DNA of 64,000 nt from Artocarpus heterophyllus (lineage: Eukaryota > Streptophyta > Magnoliopsida > Rosales > Moraceae). A model generated the notes under the pieces. It made no database searches. It was not told the DNA's origin and was given only the letters and a program-made list of their open reading frames with translations. Numbering within the stretch: the stretch's first letter is position 1; each line of letters begins with the position of its first letter. Positions 12,179 through 24,236 of this stretch are shown here, piece after piece. Made by a program: the position numbers and the translations under genes. The stretch is taken from contig CM046353.1 in assembly GCA_025403435.1 (NCBI GenBank), positions 23,990,714-24,054,713 of the forward strand, in the 5' to 3' direction.

Positions 12179-14223
12179 TATTGGAATTAAGTATAAAAAT
12201 GGAGTGGAAGGAATAGATCATTGACAAATAAAATTTTTTTGAAAACTTTATTCATTAGGAATAAATATATAATTTTAATTAATAATAGAAAGCTTTGAGA
12301 TTTTTAGAAAGCTTTTGAAGATTTATCAGGGTATCCTAGCTTTCCTCTTTAACACCACGATCTTCCAAGCCAAACATCCACACTAATGGAAAGGCGAGTA
12401 GGCATCAAACTGTAAGAATAAATTAACCTCACACTTTTCTAGATCTGCTATGTATTCAACACATGAGATAGCAGACCTTTTTTTTCAAAGAAAGAACTCA
12501 GTTTTTCTTTCTAAGTATTGTATAAAAGTTACATGAAAGATTAATTAGAGATAACTGTTATCTTTATCTTTTTATATCTAAGCAGTTAGTTATTTTTTAA
12601 TTAATTTTAATTTATTTTTAAATTTGAAATAACCACTATGTTTGATATATGGGGAAAGGATATACTCTATATTCTCTTTTTTTAATTCAAAACTAAATCA
12701 CGTAAGACGTGATTCTTTTATATATATCAAATATTTATATTCATATTAGATATGTTTAATGTTTTAATATATATATATAAGTCTATGTTTACTTTTTTTT
12801 TAATGAACCAAACCAGATTCTTCATAATATATATAATATATTTAACATTTATATATATATATATTTAAGATAACGTTTATATATACATATATATATGTTT
12901 TAAAAAACATAAACGAATATTTCGTTTACGTAATATATATATATATACATATATTAATATATAATAAAATCTTATATGTATATATATATATATTAAAATT
13001 TGAAAATAAATCACATTTATTTAAGAATAGATTTTAAATATAATCAATTAGTTAATTAACTAATGCTTAGTTAAATGTAACAATATTTATTATATTATAT
13101 TATGTGTCACAGAGAACATTTTTCTGCTTCACATTAATATCTTAAGTTTGAAATAATTAATTTAGAATTCAATAATTCTAAATTAAATTTGTGTAATTCA
13201 TTTTATGCATTAAATCTAATACAATGTTATTAAGGTAGCATTAGGGATCTATGGACCTATAACCCAAGCTCTAATAAATTTTGACAATTAATCAAACTCT
13301 TTAATTAATGTTTCAAATTTATTAGTTTCAACGTTATTTTGCTAAAAACCTGAAACTGAAATCTTTAGATCATAGCGAGAATTACTCGAAGAAAATTAGC
13401 GAGTAGTCTATTGATATAATCATTACATATAAGTCAGTCCTCCATAAATAGTTAATAACAAGAACTAGGTTCAATTTCTGTTTACCTCTATTATTACATC
13501 TTTATTATTGAGTTCCAATAATTCTCTAATGAACAGTTAATTCATAATCTTACTATGAATGAGTGCTCTATTGTTCAAACCTTGAATTATCACTCAAGAG
13601 AGCTATTTTTCTAACTTTCATAAGGAAGGAATGGATTCTATATCTGTATAATATTATTCCCAGCCATTTCTTATATTATGTTTTCAAGATGCTAAGTTAT
13701 GATCTGTGTTTAGACAAATCTTACCATGCAAGTCAAAAAACATAATGTCATAAATAAAAGTCTAATAAATACTCAGGATTAAGACTGTCAAACATATGAT
13801 CATCATAGTGATAAATTTGAATACTCTATTTGTAATGGATGATTATTAGAGATTCATAATTTATCTGTTCCAGTCCTATATAATCATATTGTATAAAGTA
13901 CTTCCAATCCAATGTCTTTACATTAATAACCTAGATAAGACTATTTTATTCTAAATAAGATTGGACCGTATTTGTATTATTTAATTAAAGATCCCAAACT
14001 TTAATTAATTATTAGGGACTATTTAGATTACTATCTATAAATTTTATTCTTAAGCATATAACACTTATATGCTAAATTTATAGTCACGTAAATAATCATG
14101 GAATTTTCTTGATGTTTATAAAAGTATTCATAATACATATAAGCAACCATAATAATTATAAATGTCACTTTTTTTTATTAATAATATGTATATGTCACAG
14201 CTTATAGGGCACCAAACCTAATA
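12179..14223 (-). mobile_element. Solo LTR, copia-like, inserted in Tat reverse transcriptase
   Basis: Minus-strand ends are TATTAGGTTTGGTG (14223) and TTAATTCCAATA (12179), i.e. the usual TG...CA with both ends mutated to TA. Flanks ggaac (12174-12178) and agaac (14224-14228) are a 4/5 target duplication. Removing the insert and one flank restores the host codons for Ser-Lys-Phe-Leu-Gly-Tyr of the RT thumb, proving the boundaries. The 2045 bases are very AT-rich with long TA runs (12740-13010) and no coding frame. The copia assignment rests on terminal similarity only. Confidence 0.8.
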
Positions 14224-14950
14224 AGAACTTACTTAAAGTGACTCCGAAAGAACACTTTTTCAAGTTGAGCCGCATCTTGTACTATTGGAATAGTTGGAAG
14301 CATTCTTCAAGGTGGGCAATATGCCCAACTACTTAAGTGATTTAATGAGCTTATTGTCGATGTATACCTCCATAGTCTTCCCAAGTAATTTTTCATCCAT
14401 CTTCCTCATTAATCACCAATAAGTGGCTCCTACATTTTCGAAGCCAAAGGCCATCACTTTTAGCAATAGATGCCTCGTTCTATGATAAAAGTTGTCTTTT
14501 CTTGGTCGTCAAAATGTATGAGTATCCAAATATAACCTAAAAAAGCATCCATAAAAGAAAGCAACTGGTGTCTGACAATTGTGTTGACTAGCTTGCCGAT
14601 GTGAGGCAACATAAAGCTGTCCTTAGGACAAGCTTTGTTTAAGTTGATGAAGTCGATGTGAACTCTCCACTTCCTATTCTATTCTTCTTCACGACAACCA
14701 CCTTTGCTAGTAAATCAGGATATTCAACTTCCTATATTAACCTTGCCTCCCATAGTCACCTGAACTCGTCATTGACAAGTCGGTTGTATTTACTCCAAAC
14801 TTTCTTCTTTTTTGGGTACTGGTTTGTGCTTTACTTTTGTGTTCAGCATATGAGTTATGACATCCGGATCGATTCCAGGCATGTTTGCATACAACCAAGC
14901 AAAGAAATCTCGGTTAACTTTAAGAAAATCAATTAATTTAGTTCGCACCA
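14224..14950 (-). pseudogene. Tat-like gypsy reverse transcriptase core, broken
   Basis: Minus translation shows KWRVHIDFINLNKACPKDSF, HIGKLVNTIVRHQLLSFMDA, DDQEKTTFI and, further on, EVYIDNKLIKSL. The active-site box is YIDN rather than YVDD/YIDD, so the second catalytic aspartate is lost. Stops and shifts interrupt it. It is bounded on the left by the solo LTR and on the right by chromovirus A, which used target cacca. Confidence 0.75.
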
Positions 14951-15432
14951 TGTAACGTCCCGAAATTTATTTAACATTAATGTAATGTAAATGATGAATT
15001 AGTGTGCCATAATTAAAGTTTTAACTTTAATTAGATTATTTGGTTGGATTTTGAATTTTGGTTGTTTTGTTAAACTGATATATTCAAATGATTTCTCATT
15101 TGTTTTAAAATGATGTTTTGAGTTTTAAAACACAACAATTTGTAAAATGTTAAAAATACTCTGTTTTACAAAACCGTGGGCGGCACATGGTTTTCGCACA
15201 GTAAAACCGCCCACCGATTTTCTCTATTTATTTCTCTCCTCTCTCTCTCCCTCTTCATTCTCACGGGCTCTCTCTCTCTCTCTTCCCTCTCTCTCACTCG
15301 GCAGCCCCTCTCTCTCTCTCAATCTCTCTCAAATTTTTGATTTCCATTCGAATCCAAGTTTCGGAACAGCAAGGAGGAAGCTCGGGGACGTGATTCGGCG
15401 ACCGAGAACGCGGATTGAAGCTTCGATTCGAG

Positions 15433-16741
15433 GTTAGATTCGAAATTTCTAAACTTTTTACAAAGTTTTCGATTTTGTGTGTTTTTGAAATCTAAGCTTG
15501 TTTAAGCTTAGAAAACCGTGGAATTGTGTTAAATGAGCTTAGAACAACTAGAATCTAAACCTAGATTGAAGAAAAACGGATTGGATTCAAGATTTTCATT
15601 TTTCTCCTCTTTTTCTCATTTTCGGATTTTTGGGGATTTTGAGTTCAATGTTGTTTAAATGATTCCAAATATGTTTTAGAATGTTTTTCTATCAACTATA
15701 GTTGTTTTTCATGCCTGGAATTTGAGAGAAATAGGTTAGAAATCAAGATTTGGATTTTGGGGATCGAGAAACCCGTGGCTGGGATTTCTGGATCTTCCCA
15801 GTTCGGCAGGCCGAAGTTCATGTTCGGCAGGCCGGAGTGATGATCGGCAGGCCGGTGTTCTTCCGACCGGCAGGCCGAATCTGGGGAAATGTTCGGCAGG
15901 CCGAACTTTGCTTCCGGCAGGCCGAACTGTACAGTTCGGCAGGCCGAAGCAGGGCGTCCGGCAGGCCGACCGAGGCATGGAAAATTTTGTGATTTTTACC
16001 CGATTTCACTGTTTTGAACCCTGATTTAAATCCCAACCTTATAGGATGATTTTAATGATACAAATGGCGCACTAGGACATCATGAAATGATTTGGTAACA
16101 TAGAATGTCTCGAACTAGATATTGATCGACTTAGTTTGTATCTAGGACTGTTCGTGGTTCCGTGGAGCTAACGTATAGCGGATCGGGATTACGGTGTGGG
16201 GTACCGGCACGAGTACTGAGGTAGGACTTCTATCCTATTTCTTTGGTAGCCTGGTTTTGAAATGATTTGGCTTTGAAAATGATTTCTATCAAAATGTTTT
16301 CAACGGTTGTTTGAAAATGATTTTATCGGTTATATTTTTATATACCGTGACATGAAATGAATTTCATAATGAATGTAATGGACAATACTCGGTAATTGGG
16401 TTTGAATGATAATGATAACAAACACTAAGGCATGATGCCATATCAGAGATCGGGTCGTGTGACGAACGACCTTGGGGGCAGGTCCCGAAACCCAGCTGGG
16501 CCACTACGGTGGTGATATCATGGTTTGCCTAGGTAAAAGTAAATTGGTGCTTTGATTTGACGAGTAGACTGTTCTGTGTCAGAACGGTTCTACCTAATTT
16601 ATTTATTTATTTATCTAACGTTTTATTTCTGTATACTCCTGATAATGTTTTGTTTCCTTGCATCGAATTATTTTATAAAACCTAGTCCTACTGAGCCTTT
16701 CGCTCACGTTTTACTGTTTTAAATTCCCCCCCCCCTTCTAG
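15433..16741 (+). other. Predicted leader intron inside LTR A
   Basis: Donor TTCGAG|GTTAGATTCG, acceptor CCCCCCCTTCTAG|GTGGTTTCC with a strong pyrimidine tract and a possible branch site (ctactgag) upstream. Length 1309. The same sites are present in the 3' LTR copy. Inference only. Confidence 0.45.
15800..15976 (+). repeat. GC-rich dyad array, 5' LTR A
   Basis: Eight well-preserved units of TTCGGCAGGCCGAA at about 18-27 base spacing with unrelated linkers. Open frames through it on both strands give repetitive Arg/Pro/Ala-rich peptides and are not genes. Confidence 0.9.
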
Positions 16742-17113
16742 GTGGTTTCCCATTTAGGTTTGGAGAAGATTCTTCGGACCGGACTCAGGAGCACTAGGAG
16801 AATTTATTTATATTCAGTATTATTAATCAAGGCATGTAAGGCTCAACTTTATTTGTACTTGGACTGAAATTGTATTTGTGATATTGTCAGATCCATGTGT
16901 GTGCACAAGTTGTGGGTTGTGGAACCCATATTCGCGGTTTTTATTCAATTATTGTTATTTGTTTAATGATTTTAAATTCTTTATAAAATGTGGTGGAAAT
17001 TCTTCTTAATTTTTATTTAATTGGGTTCTCAAACCCCCGATTTTAATTAAATTCTCTTTAATTAATCTAAATATTCCGCCACGTCACCTCCCGTACTCCG
17101 GGGCGTGACAGAA

Positions 17114-17125
17114 TGGTATCAGAGC
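17114..17125 (+). other. Primer-binding site of chromovirus A
   Basis: TGGTATCAGAGC, exact initiator tRNA-Met complement, three bases after the LTR. Confidence 0.92.
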
Positions 17126-17215
17126 TCAAGGTTATGAACCTTGGGAATTGTGCACACATAGGTTTGACAATGAAATACATCTGACAGTCCAAATTTTGTT
17201 TTCAGAAGTGAGAGA

Positions 17216-18412
17216 ATGGCACCTAGACGTCATTCGACAGCTGACGCGGAGTTCGGAAATGATGAGGGCCTGATGAGGTCTATGATGGCGGCTTTCCGGC
17301 AGATGGCAGCCAGGGCTAGACCGGAAGACTCCAGTGTTGGTAGTCGGCATGCCTTCTTTAAGGAATTTCGGCGGGCGTCTATTCCGACTTTTGATGGCAA
17401 TGGGGATCCGCAGTTAGCAGAGTATTGGTTGGATTCGATTTTGAAGCATCTTGATACCCTTGGTGTGCCTGAGGAGTATCGTGTAGAGTTTGCGGCGTAT
17501 AAGCTCGAGGGTGGCGCTAACACCTGGTGGAAACAAACTAAGCGTCTGGAGCGCGGTGGCAATATCGGTTGGGACAAGTTCGAGGAGCTGTTCTATGATC
17601 GGTATTTTCCGCAGGGGTATAGAGATCAGAAAGCAGCTGAGTTTTATAGATTGCAGCAGGGTGATATGTCAGTTCGGGAGTACGAGGCGAAGGTTTAACG
17701 AGTTGGCTAGGTTTGCTCCATCAGCTGTGGCATCGGAGCGTGAGAAATGCATCAAGTTTCAGGAGGGACTCAAGGCTCCTATTCGGCGGCAGTTGGTTGC
17801 TCTACGGCTTAGGAGTTTCGGAGAGCTTGTGTCGTCGGCGATCTCCGTGGAGAATGATTACGTGCAGTATTGTGAAGATCGAGCCAAGGCTTCAGGAGGA
17901 CCGCAGAGGAGTGGCAGGAAGAGCACCAGTAGTCGTCCAACTCCGGGGAAAGGCAAGCAAGGCGGTGCGACCAGTGGCAGTAGCAGTTCGTCTGGCAGCG
18001 GGCGCAGCAACCCCTACAGCTTCCATTGTCATTTCTGTCAGCAGCCCGGACACATCAAGAGGAATTGCCCAATCAGGAGTGCTCGTCTTGGATCGCAGAC
18101 CGGGGAGGATGCCAGTCGTCAGTCTCAGCCTCAGCCTCAGACCCTACCTCCGCCTCCGCAGTACCCGCAGTTGCAGTATCCGCAGTTTTCTCCTCAGCAA
18201 TTCTCATATCCGGCACGGGGACAGCAGCAGCAGTATTTCCAGCGCAGTGTTCCTCAGTATAGAGCTCCGAGTGCAGGTAGTGTGCAGTTGTCTCCATCCC
18301 AGCAGCATCGGCCGAGTAATGCAGGACCCAGCAATGTCGGTAGAGGAAAAGGGAAAGGCGCCAGTGCAGGTTCATGCGATGGCATCTGGAGGGTCAGATT
18401 CTCAGACTGGTA
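17216..18412 (+). pseudogene. gag: gag of chromovirus A, frameshifted
   Basis: Gag packages element RNA in cytoplasmic particles. The frame opens at ATG 17216 (MAPRRHSTADAEF), shows the retrotransposon gag core (FDGNGDPQLAEYWLDSI, WWKQTKRLE, EELFYDRYFPQGYRD) and stops at 17698 because of one extra G near 17692 relative to the B copies. It continues in the next frame (FNELARFAPSAVASEREK, SSAISVENDYVQY), then a Ser/Gly-rich linker, a CCHC zinc knuckle at 18027-18068 (CHFCQQPGHIKRNC) and a Gln/Pro-rich tail. A second one-base insertion near 18358 shifts the junction with protease. Homology to gag is clear; as it stands it cannot give a full product without two frame changes. Confidence 0.88.
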
Positions 18413-19558
18413 ACGCAGGTTGTCGATGGTATGATCTTGGTTTCCTAGATCTCTAGCACGCGTTCTATTTGATACCGGTGCATCTCATTCTCTCATTTCG
18501 AGTTCTTTGTACATGCCTTGGGATTAGAAGTAGAAGAGTTTAAGGAACCCCTAGTTATAATTTCTCCCTTGGGGCGGGTGTGTGTAAATCATATGTGTAA
18601 ATCTTGTAAAATAAAGATTGGGGATGAGATTTTGAAAAGTGATTTGATTATACTCCCCATGAGTTCCTATGATGTGATTTTAGGGATGGACTGGTTGTCC
18701 AGGTATAGTGCAGTTGTGGACTGCCAACTTAGAAAAGTGACCCTAGTGTCTGATAGGGGGACGGTAATCACTTACCAAGGTGGTGGTGATTGGCTAATGA
18801 GTGAGCGTCTCATGAAGTCATGTCTAGGAGGGCGAAGGAATCTAGATTGTTTTGCTTTTCTTGCCAATCTAGATTGCGAGCCCTATGTTTCGAGTAGTGG
18901 TGTAGCGATTCCGGTGGTTGGTGAGTTCGAGGATGTTTTCCCCGACGAGTTGCCAGGGTTACCACCGCATCGGGAGATTGAGTTTGGTATCGAGTTGTTT
19001 CCAGGGACATCACCGATTTCTATGGCACCTTATCGGATGGCGCCGGCAGAAATGAAGGAATTGAGGAAGCAACTTCAGGAGCTTGCTGATAAAGGATATA
19101 TTCGGAATAGCACATCTCCGTGGGGAGCACCAGTTTTGTTCGCTAAGAAGCACGATGGGACTCTCAGGTTATGTGTGGATTATCGGCAGCTGAATCGTGT
19201 TACGGTAAAGAACAAGTATCCTTTGCCTAGGATTGATGAGCTATTTGATCAGTTGGGAGGTTCGCGATACTTCTCGAAGATTGATTTGCGGTCAGGTTAT
19301 CATCAGCTCAGAATCAAGGAAGAGGATATTCCCAAGACAGCTTTTAGGACTCGGTATGGGCACTTCGAGTTTCTGGTTATGTCTTTCGGGTTAACGAATG
19401 CTCCAGCAGCTTTCATGGATCTGATGAACAGGATATTTAGGCCGTATCTGGATCAGTTTGTGATCGTGTTCATCGATGATATTCTTGTGTATTCTAAGAC
19501 ATGGGAGGAGCATGAGCAGCATCTTCGGGTCGTGCTTCAGACTTTGCGGGAGCACCAG
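18413..19558 (+). pseudogene. pol: Protease and reverse transcriptase of chromovirus A, truncated
   Basis: The protease active site reads [11 protein letters not shown] at about 18468-18500; a lost T shortly after shifts the frame, and a long open frame then runs 18518-19564. It includes the rest of the protease ([10 protein letters not shown]), the linker ([16 protein letters not shown]), and reverse transcriptase motifs: [51 protein letters not shown] and the catalytic FIDDILVYS (FIDD at 19469-19480). The sequence breaks off right after TLREHQ at a deletion junction (about 19552-19557), so thumb, connection and RNase H are gone. Confidence 0.9.
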
Positions 19559-20441
19559 GTTTAATGCTAAGTACTGGAGAAGTTTTCAGGAGGCTTTGGG
19601 TACGGATTTGAACTTCAGTACGGCGTTTCATCCTCAGACTGATGGGCAGTCTGAGCGGGTTATTCAGGTTCTCGAGGATATGTTGCGTGCTTGTGCGTTG
19701 GACTTCGGCGGGAATTGGAAGCAACATTTGCATTTGGCGGAGTTCGCGTACAACAACAGTTATCAGGCGAGTATCGGTATGGCACCATTTGAGGCATTGT
19801 ATGGGCGACCGTGTCGGTCACCTGTGTGTTGGGCCGAACCGGAAGATAGAGTTATTCTTGGGCCGGAAGAGATTCGTGACAGCAACGAGAAAGTCGTGGT
19901 GATTCGAGATCGATTGAGGGCAGCTCAGAGTCGGCAGAAGAGCTACGCGGATAGGAGACGTAGACCCTTAGAATTCGCGGTTGGAGATTTTGTTCTCTTG
20001 AGGGTGTCACCTCGTAAGGGAACTATGCGGTTCGGAGTGAGTGGGAAGCTCGCGCCGAGGTATATTGGGCCGTTCGAGATCACTCAGCGTGTTGGTGTGG
20101 TCGCTTATCGGCTTGATCTTCCGCCCGAACTTTCTCATGTGCATGATGTGTTTCATGTGTCTATGCTTAGGAAGTGTCCACCTGAGCAGGATAAGATAGT
20201 TTCGTTTCGCGATGTGCAGGTTCAGGAGGATACGACGTACGAAGAAGTGCCGATTCAGATCATCGACCGGAAAGTGATTAGCTTGCGTCGTCGTGAGATA
20301 CCGTTGGTAAAGGTCGTGTGGCAGCATCACGGGGTTGATGAAGCCACTTGGGAACTAGAAGTCGGTAATGCGGGAATTGTATCCGCATTTGTTTTGCTTT
20401 CTGAAATGAGTTGTGAATTTCGAGGACGAAATTTCTTTTAG
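19558..20441 (+). pseudogene. pol: Integrase C-terminal part with chromodomain, chromovirus A
   Basis: Starts after the deletion with the part of the integrase core that follows the second catalytic Asp: [27 protein letters not shown] (the glutamate box), LAEFAYNNSYQASIGMAPFE, ALYGRPCRSP. Then the GPF/Y-type module ([16 protein letters not shown]) and [12 protein letters not shown]. The end, about 20240-20360, is a chromodomain (KVVWQHHGVDEATWELE), which in this group steers integration to modified chromatin. The zinc-binding HHCC region and the first two catalytic Asp residues are missing, so the protein could not integrate DNA. One open frame covers it to 20441. Confidence 0.9.
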
Positions 20442-20452
20442 GGGTGGAGAGC
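20438..20452 (+). other. Polypurine tract of chromovirus A
   Basis: ttaggggtggagagc directly before the 3' LTR; primer for plus-strand DNA synthesis. Confidence 0.85.
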
Positions 20453-22614
20453 TGTAACGTCCCGAAATTTATTTAATATTAATGTAATGTAAATGATGAA
20501 TTAGTGTGCCATAATTAAAGTTTTAACTTTAATTAGATTATTTGGTTGGATTTTGAATTTTTGGTTGTTTTGCTAAATTGATGTATTCAAATGATTTCTC
20601 ATTTGTTTTAAAATGATGTTTTGAGTTTTAAAACACAACAATTTGTAAAATGTTAAAAATACTCTGTTTTACAAAACCGTGGGCGGCACATGGTTTTCGC
20701 ACAGTAAAACCGCCCACTGATTTTCTCTATTTATTTCTCTCTTCTCTCTCTCCTCTTCACTCTCACGGGCTCTCTCTCTCTCTCTTCCTCTCTCTGTCAC
20801 TCGGCAGCCCCTCTCTCTCTCTCAATCTCTCTCAAATTTTTGATTTCCATTCGAATCCAAGCTTCGGAACAGCAAGGAGGAAGCTCGGGGACGTGATTCG
20901 GCGACCGAGAACGCGGATTGAAGCTTCGATTCGAGGTTAGATTCGAAATTTCTAAACTTTTTTCAAAATTTTCAATTTTGTGTGTTTTTGAAATCTAAGC
21001 TTGTTTAAGCTTAGAAAACCGTGGAATTGTGTTAAATGAGCTTAGAACAACTAGAATCTAAACCTAGATTGAAGAAAAACGGATTGGATTCAAGATTTTC
21101 ATTTTTCTCCTCTTTTTCTCATTTTCGGATTTTTGGGGATTTTGAGTTCAAATGTTGTTTAAATGATTCCAAATATGTTTTAGAATGTTTTTCTATCAAC
21201 TATAGTTGTTTTTCATGCCTGGGATTTGAGAAAAACAGGTTGGAATTCAGATTTGGATTTTGGGGATCGAGAAACCCGTGGCTGGGATTTCTGGATTTTC
21301 CCAGTTCGGCAGGCCGAAGTTCATGTTCGGCAGGCCGGAGTGATGATCGGCAGGCCGGTGTTCTTCCGATCGGCAGGCCGAATCTGGGGACATGTTCGGC
21401 AGGCCGAACTTTGCTTCCGGCAGGCCGAACTGTACAGTTCGGCAGGCCGAAGCAGGGCGTCCGGCAGGCCGACCGAGGCATGGAAAATTTTGTGATTTTT
21501 ACCCGATTTCATTGTTTTGAACCCTGATTTAAATCCCAACCTTATAGGATGATTTTAATGATACAAATGGCACACTAGGACATCATGAAATGATTTAGTA
21601 ACATAGAATGTCTCAAACTAGATATTGATTGACTTAGTTTGTATCTAGGACTGTTCGTGGTTCCGTGGAGCTAACGTATAGCGGACCGGGATTACGGTGT
21701 GGGGTACCGGCACGAGTACTGAGGTAGGACTTCTATCCTATTTCTTTGGTAGCCTGGTTTTGAAATGATTTGGCTTTGAAAATGATTTCTATCAAAATGT
21801 TTTCAACGGTTGTTTGAAAATGATTTTATCGGTTATATTTTTATATACCGTGACATGAAATGAATTTCATAATGAATGTAATGGACAATACTCGGTAATT
21901 GGGTTTGAATGATAATGATAACGAACACTAAGGCATGATGCCATATCAGAGATCGGGTCGTGTGACGAACGACCTTGGGGGCAGGTCCCGAAACCCAGCT
22001 GGGCCACTACGGTGGTGATATCATGGTTTGCCTAGGTAAAAGTAAATTGGTGTTTTGATTTGACGAGTAGACTGTTCTGTGTCAGAACGGTTCTACCTAA
22101 TTTATTTATTTATTTATCTAACGTTTTATTTCTGTATACTCCTGATAATGTTTTGTTTCCTTGCATCGAATTATTTTATAAAACCTAGTCCTACTGAGCC
22201 TTTCGCTCACGTTTTATTGTTTTAAATTTCCCCCCCCTTCTAGGTGGTTTTCCATATAGGTTTGGAGGAGATTCTTCAGACCGGACTCAGGAGCACTAGG
22301 AGAATTTATTTATATTCAGTATTATTAATCAAGGCATGTAAGGCTCAACTTTATTTGTACTTGGACTGAAATTGTATTTGTGATATTGTCAGATCCATGT
22401 GTGTGCACAAGTTGTGGGTTGTGGAACCCATATTCGCGGTTTTTATTCAATTATTGTTATTTGTTTAATGATTTTAAATTCTTTATAAAATGTGGTGGAA
22501 ATTCTTCTTAATTTTTATTTAATTGGGTTCTCAAACCCCCGATTTTTAATTAAATTCTCTTTTAATTAATCTAAATATTCCGCCACGTCACCTCCCGTAC
22601 TCCGGGGCGTGACA
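20453..22614 (+). repeat. 3' LTR of chromovirus A
   Basis: 2162 bases, same ends and landmarks as the 5' LTR, followed by target copy cacca. Leader intron sites are at equivalent places (donor near 20936, acceptor near 22243). Confidence 0.92.
21303..21477 (+). repeat. GC-rich dyad array, 3' LTR A
   Basis: Same eight units as in the 5' LTR, with only a few changes. Confidence 0.9.
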
Positions 22615-23600
22615 CACCATAGGGTGCAGCAAGGATCCAATGTTGACAACTCAATCGAAGTGTATAGAGTTGATTTGAACTTCATCAACGTCTTTGATGC
22701 ATCTCTCTTTTTTTTGACTTGTGGCTCACTCCCCGACATGTCACCACATATAATTGCTATAAGATCTTGTTCTTAAGTTTGAGGATATGGAGATAGCACC
22801 CTCGAGCAGTTTCCTAATCGTCTTTGATTTCTTGGACGCCTCATTTGGTTATGAACTGAATCACCTGGTGATAAAATGTAAGGCACAACTTTGAGCAAGT
22901 GGATCTATGGTCATCCGAGGATGATGTTGTAAGCAGATGGGCAATCTATGAACATGAGAATGCACTAGTACAGATGACATATTGGATGATGGTTTCTAAC
23001 CTATTCTCTTCTTCAACAAAAATTGGGAGTTGGATCATTCCAATTACGGATGTTGACTCACTGTTGAACCCGATTAAAGTTGTTGTTGCCTTTTGAATTT
23101 GTGACTTGTCGATGTCCATTTCTTCTAAAGCTGACATGGAGAGAATATCAACAATGCTTCCATTGTCTAGAGTGCGACCAAGTTGATAGTTTGCTATTAG
23201 AAGGGATATGACTAAGGCATCGTCATGTGACCTGCACAACTCAATAACTTCTTTTTCATAGAAAGTAATAACATGATCGACTAAAGATTTAGTAGGCATG
23301 TTTCTAACAACTCAAGCCCATGCTCGCTTAAGATGGTTTCATGCTGACAAGCACAAGTCGCCATAAAGGACGGCACCATCGGGGATGGCTCCTACTATTT
23401 TCTTCGTCGATGGAGGTGATGGAGTCTTGCTATGACCTTGTTTGTCTCGTTCTCAATCCAGCCTGTAGGTCTTTTTGTACTTTTTTTCTTAAGAATTCTT
23501 AGAGGTATCCTCTCTTCAATAGTTTAGCTATCTTGAGGTTGAATTCTACAATTAGATTTGTTTAGGGACCAATGGCCGCTCCCAGGAGTAGACTAGGTGG
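22615..23600 (-). pseudogene. Tat-like gypsy gag-protease remnant
   Basis: A minus-strand frame at 23299-22946 contains SHDDALVISLLIANYQLGRTL followed by DNGSIVDILSMSALEEMDID and TLIGFNSESTSVIGMIQLP. This matches the aspartic protease of Tat-lineage elements, whose active site is DNGSS.DIL. Sequence on either side (gag end, spacer toward RT) is frameshifted. The left boundary is the insertion site of chromovirus A; the right boundary toward the LTR is uncertain. Confidence 0.72.
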
Positions 23601-24236
23601 AAATTAATCGATTAGTGTCAAGTCAACCTACAACAAGTACAAAGCATAAAATGTGATAAAAATAAACAAACACAGATATTTATAGTTGTTCACTTTTGGA
23701 ACAGATGCTACATCCACTATATGGTCTTAGGGTTTCACTATGCAGAGAAATAATACAATAATCTAAATGATAGAAGATGGGAAAGAGAGGAAGGGAGAGA
23801 AAGTGGAGAGAGTGTATAATGTATAGAGTACAATGATGTTGAATTCATGGGATCAATTTTATATTTACAGGAGATGAATTATGTCTCTTAATTGCCTAAT
23901 TCTGGAGCTAATGCAGAGATGACTAAAGAAAGGGTAGCTTTCTTATTTGCTTTTAATTGACTTTCCCATTTGCTTATTTTTTTTATTTAGCTTGAGGTTG
24001 GTTTTTCTCCAAGATTATCATGATTCTTGTCTTTATTTATAGATTTAGCTAATGTGGTCTTTATAGGATTCGAGGATGATCTTTTCCTGATTTGCTTTGT
24101 ATAGATCCTGCCGGTCTCCAATCAATTATCAGTTCCAATTTCTTGCCCTCTCTAGTCAATATGGCCAGTCGATTCTTCCAAGCGATCAGCTAGCACATAT
24201 ACTAGTCAATCATGGTGCTATTTTTTCCCCTAACCC
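23600..24236 (-). mobile_element. 5' LTR of Tat-like gypsy element
   Basis: Partner of 8358-8701. Outer end at about 24236 (minus ...GGTTAGGGGAAAAAATAGC); inner end near 23600 is approximate and I did not find a clear primer-binding site. Minus-strand 'taaatataaaattg' near 23850 could be its TATA box. Confidence 0.6.

Larger units (their letters stand above)
14951..17110 (+). repeat. 5' LTR of chromovirus A
   Basis: TGTAACGTCC...GGCGTGACA, 2160 bases. Landmarks in order: likely TATA (ctatttattt, about 15222), CT-rich leader (15235-15335), donor (15432/15433), dyad array (15800-15976), 'gattacggtgtggggtaccgg', acceptor (16740-16741), U5 end. Confidence 0.92.
14951..22614 (+). mobile_element. 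Chromovirus A (Ty3/gypsy, Tekay/Del-like), full LTR pair, defective interior
   Basis: LTR-interior-LTR with exact 5-bp duplication cacca (14946-14950 and 22615-22619), initiator tRNA-Met primer-binding site and polypurine tract. The interior is 3342 bases, short for the clade, because pol is deleted between reverse transcriptase and the end of the integrase core. Clade is assigned from the C-terminal chromodomain, the 'cgaggacgaaatttctttta' text before the polypurine tract and the single pol-type layout. The LTRs are very alike (about a dozen differences in the first 430 bases, fewer elsewhere), so insertion is fairly recent and later than the decay of the surrounding Tat element. Confidence 0.93.

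Noticed and set aside
12740..13010. AT-rich runs as a replication origin or scaffold attachment site
   Set aside because: They are TA microsatellites inside a solo LTR; nothing else supports a function.
14658..14936. Plus-strand open frame MNSPLPILFFFTT
   Set aside because: It is the antisense of the Tat-like reverse transcriptase, whose minus-strand reading has clear motifs.
15736..16036. Overlapping open frames on both strands rich in Arg, Pro and Ala
   Set aside because: They run through the dyad array; repetition without stops produces them. The same applies at 21200-21539, 32770-32982 and 35065-35301.
17216..20441. Chromovirus A as a complete, active element
   Set aside because: Frameshifts in gag and protease and loss of RNase H and most of integrase rule out autonomy.
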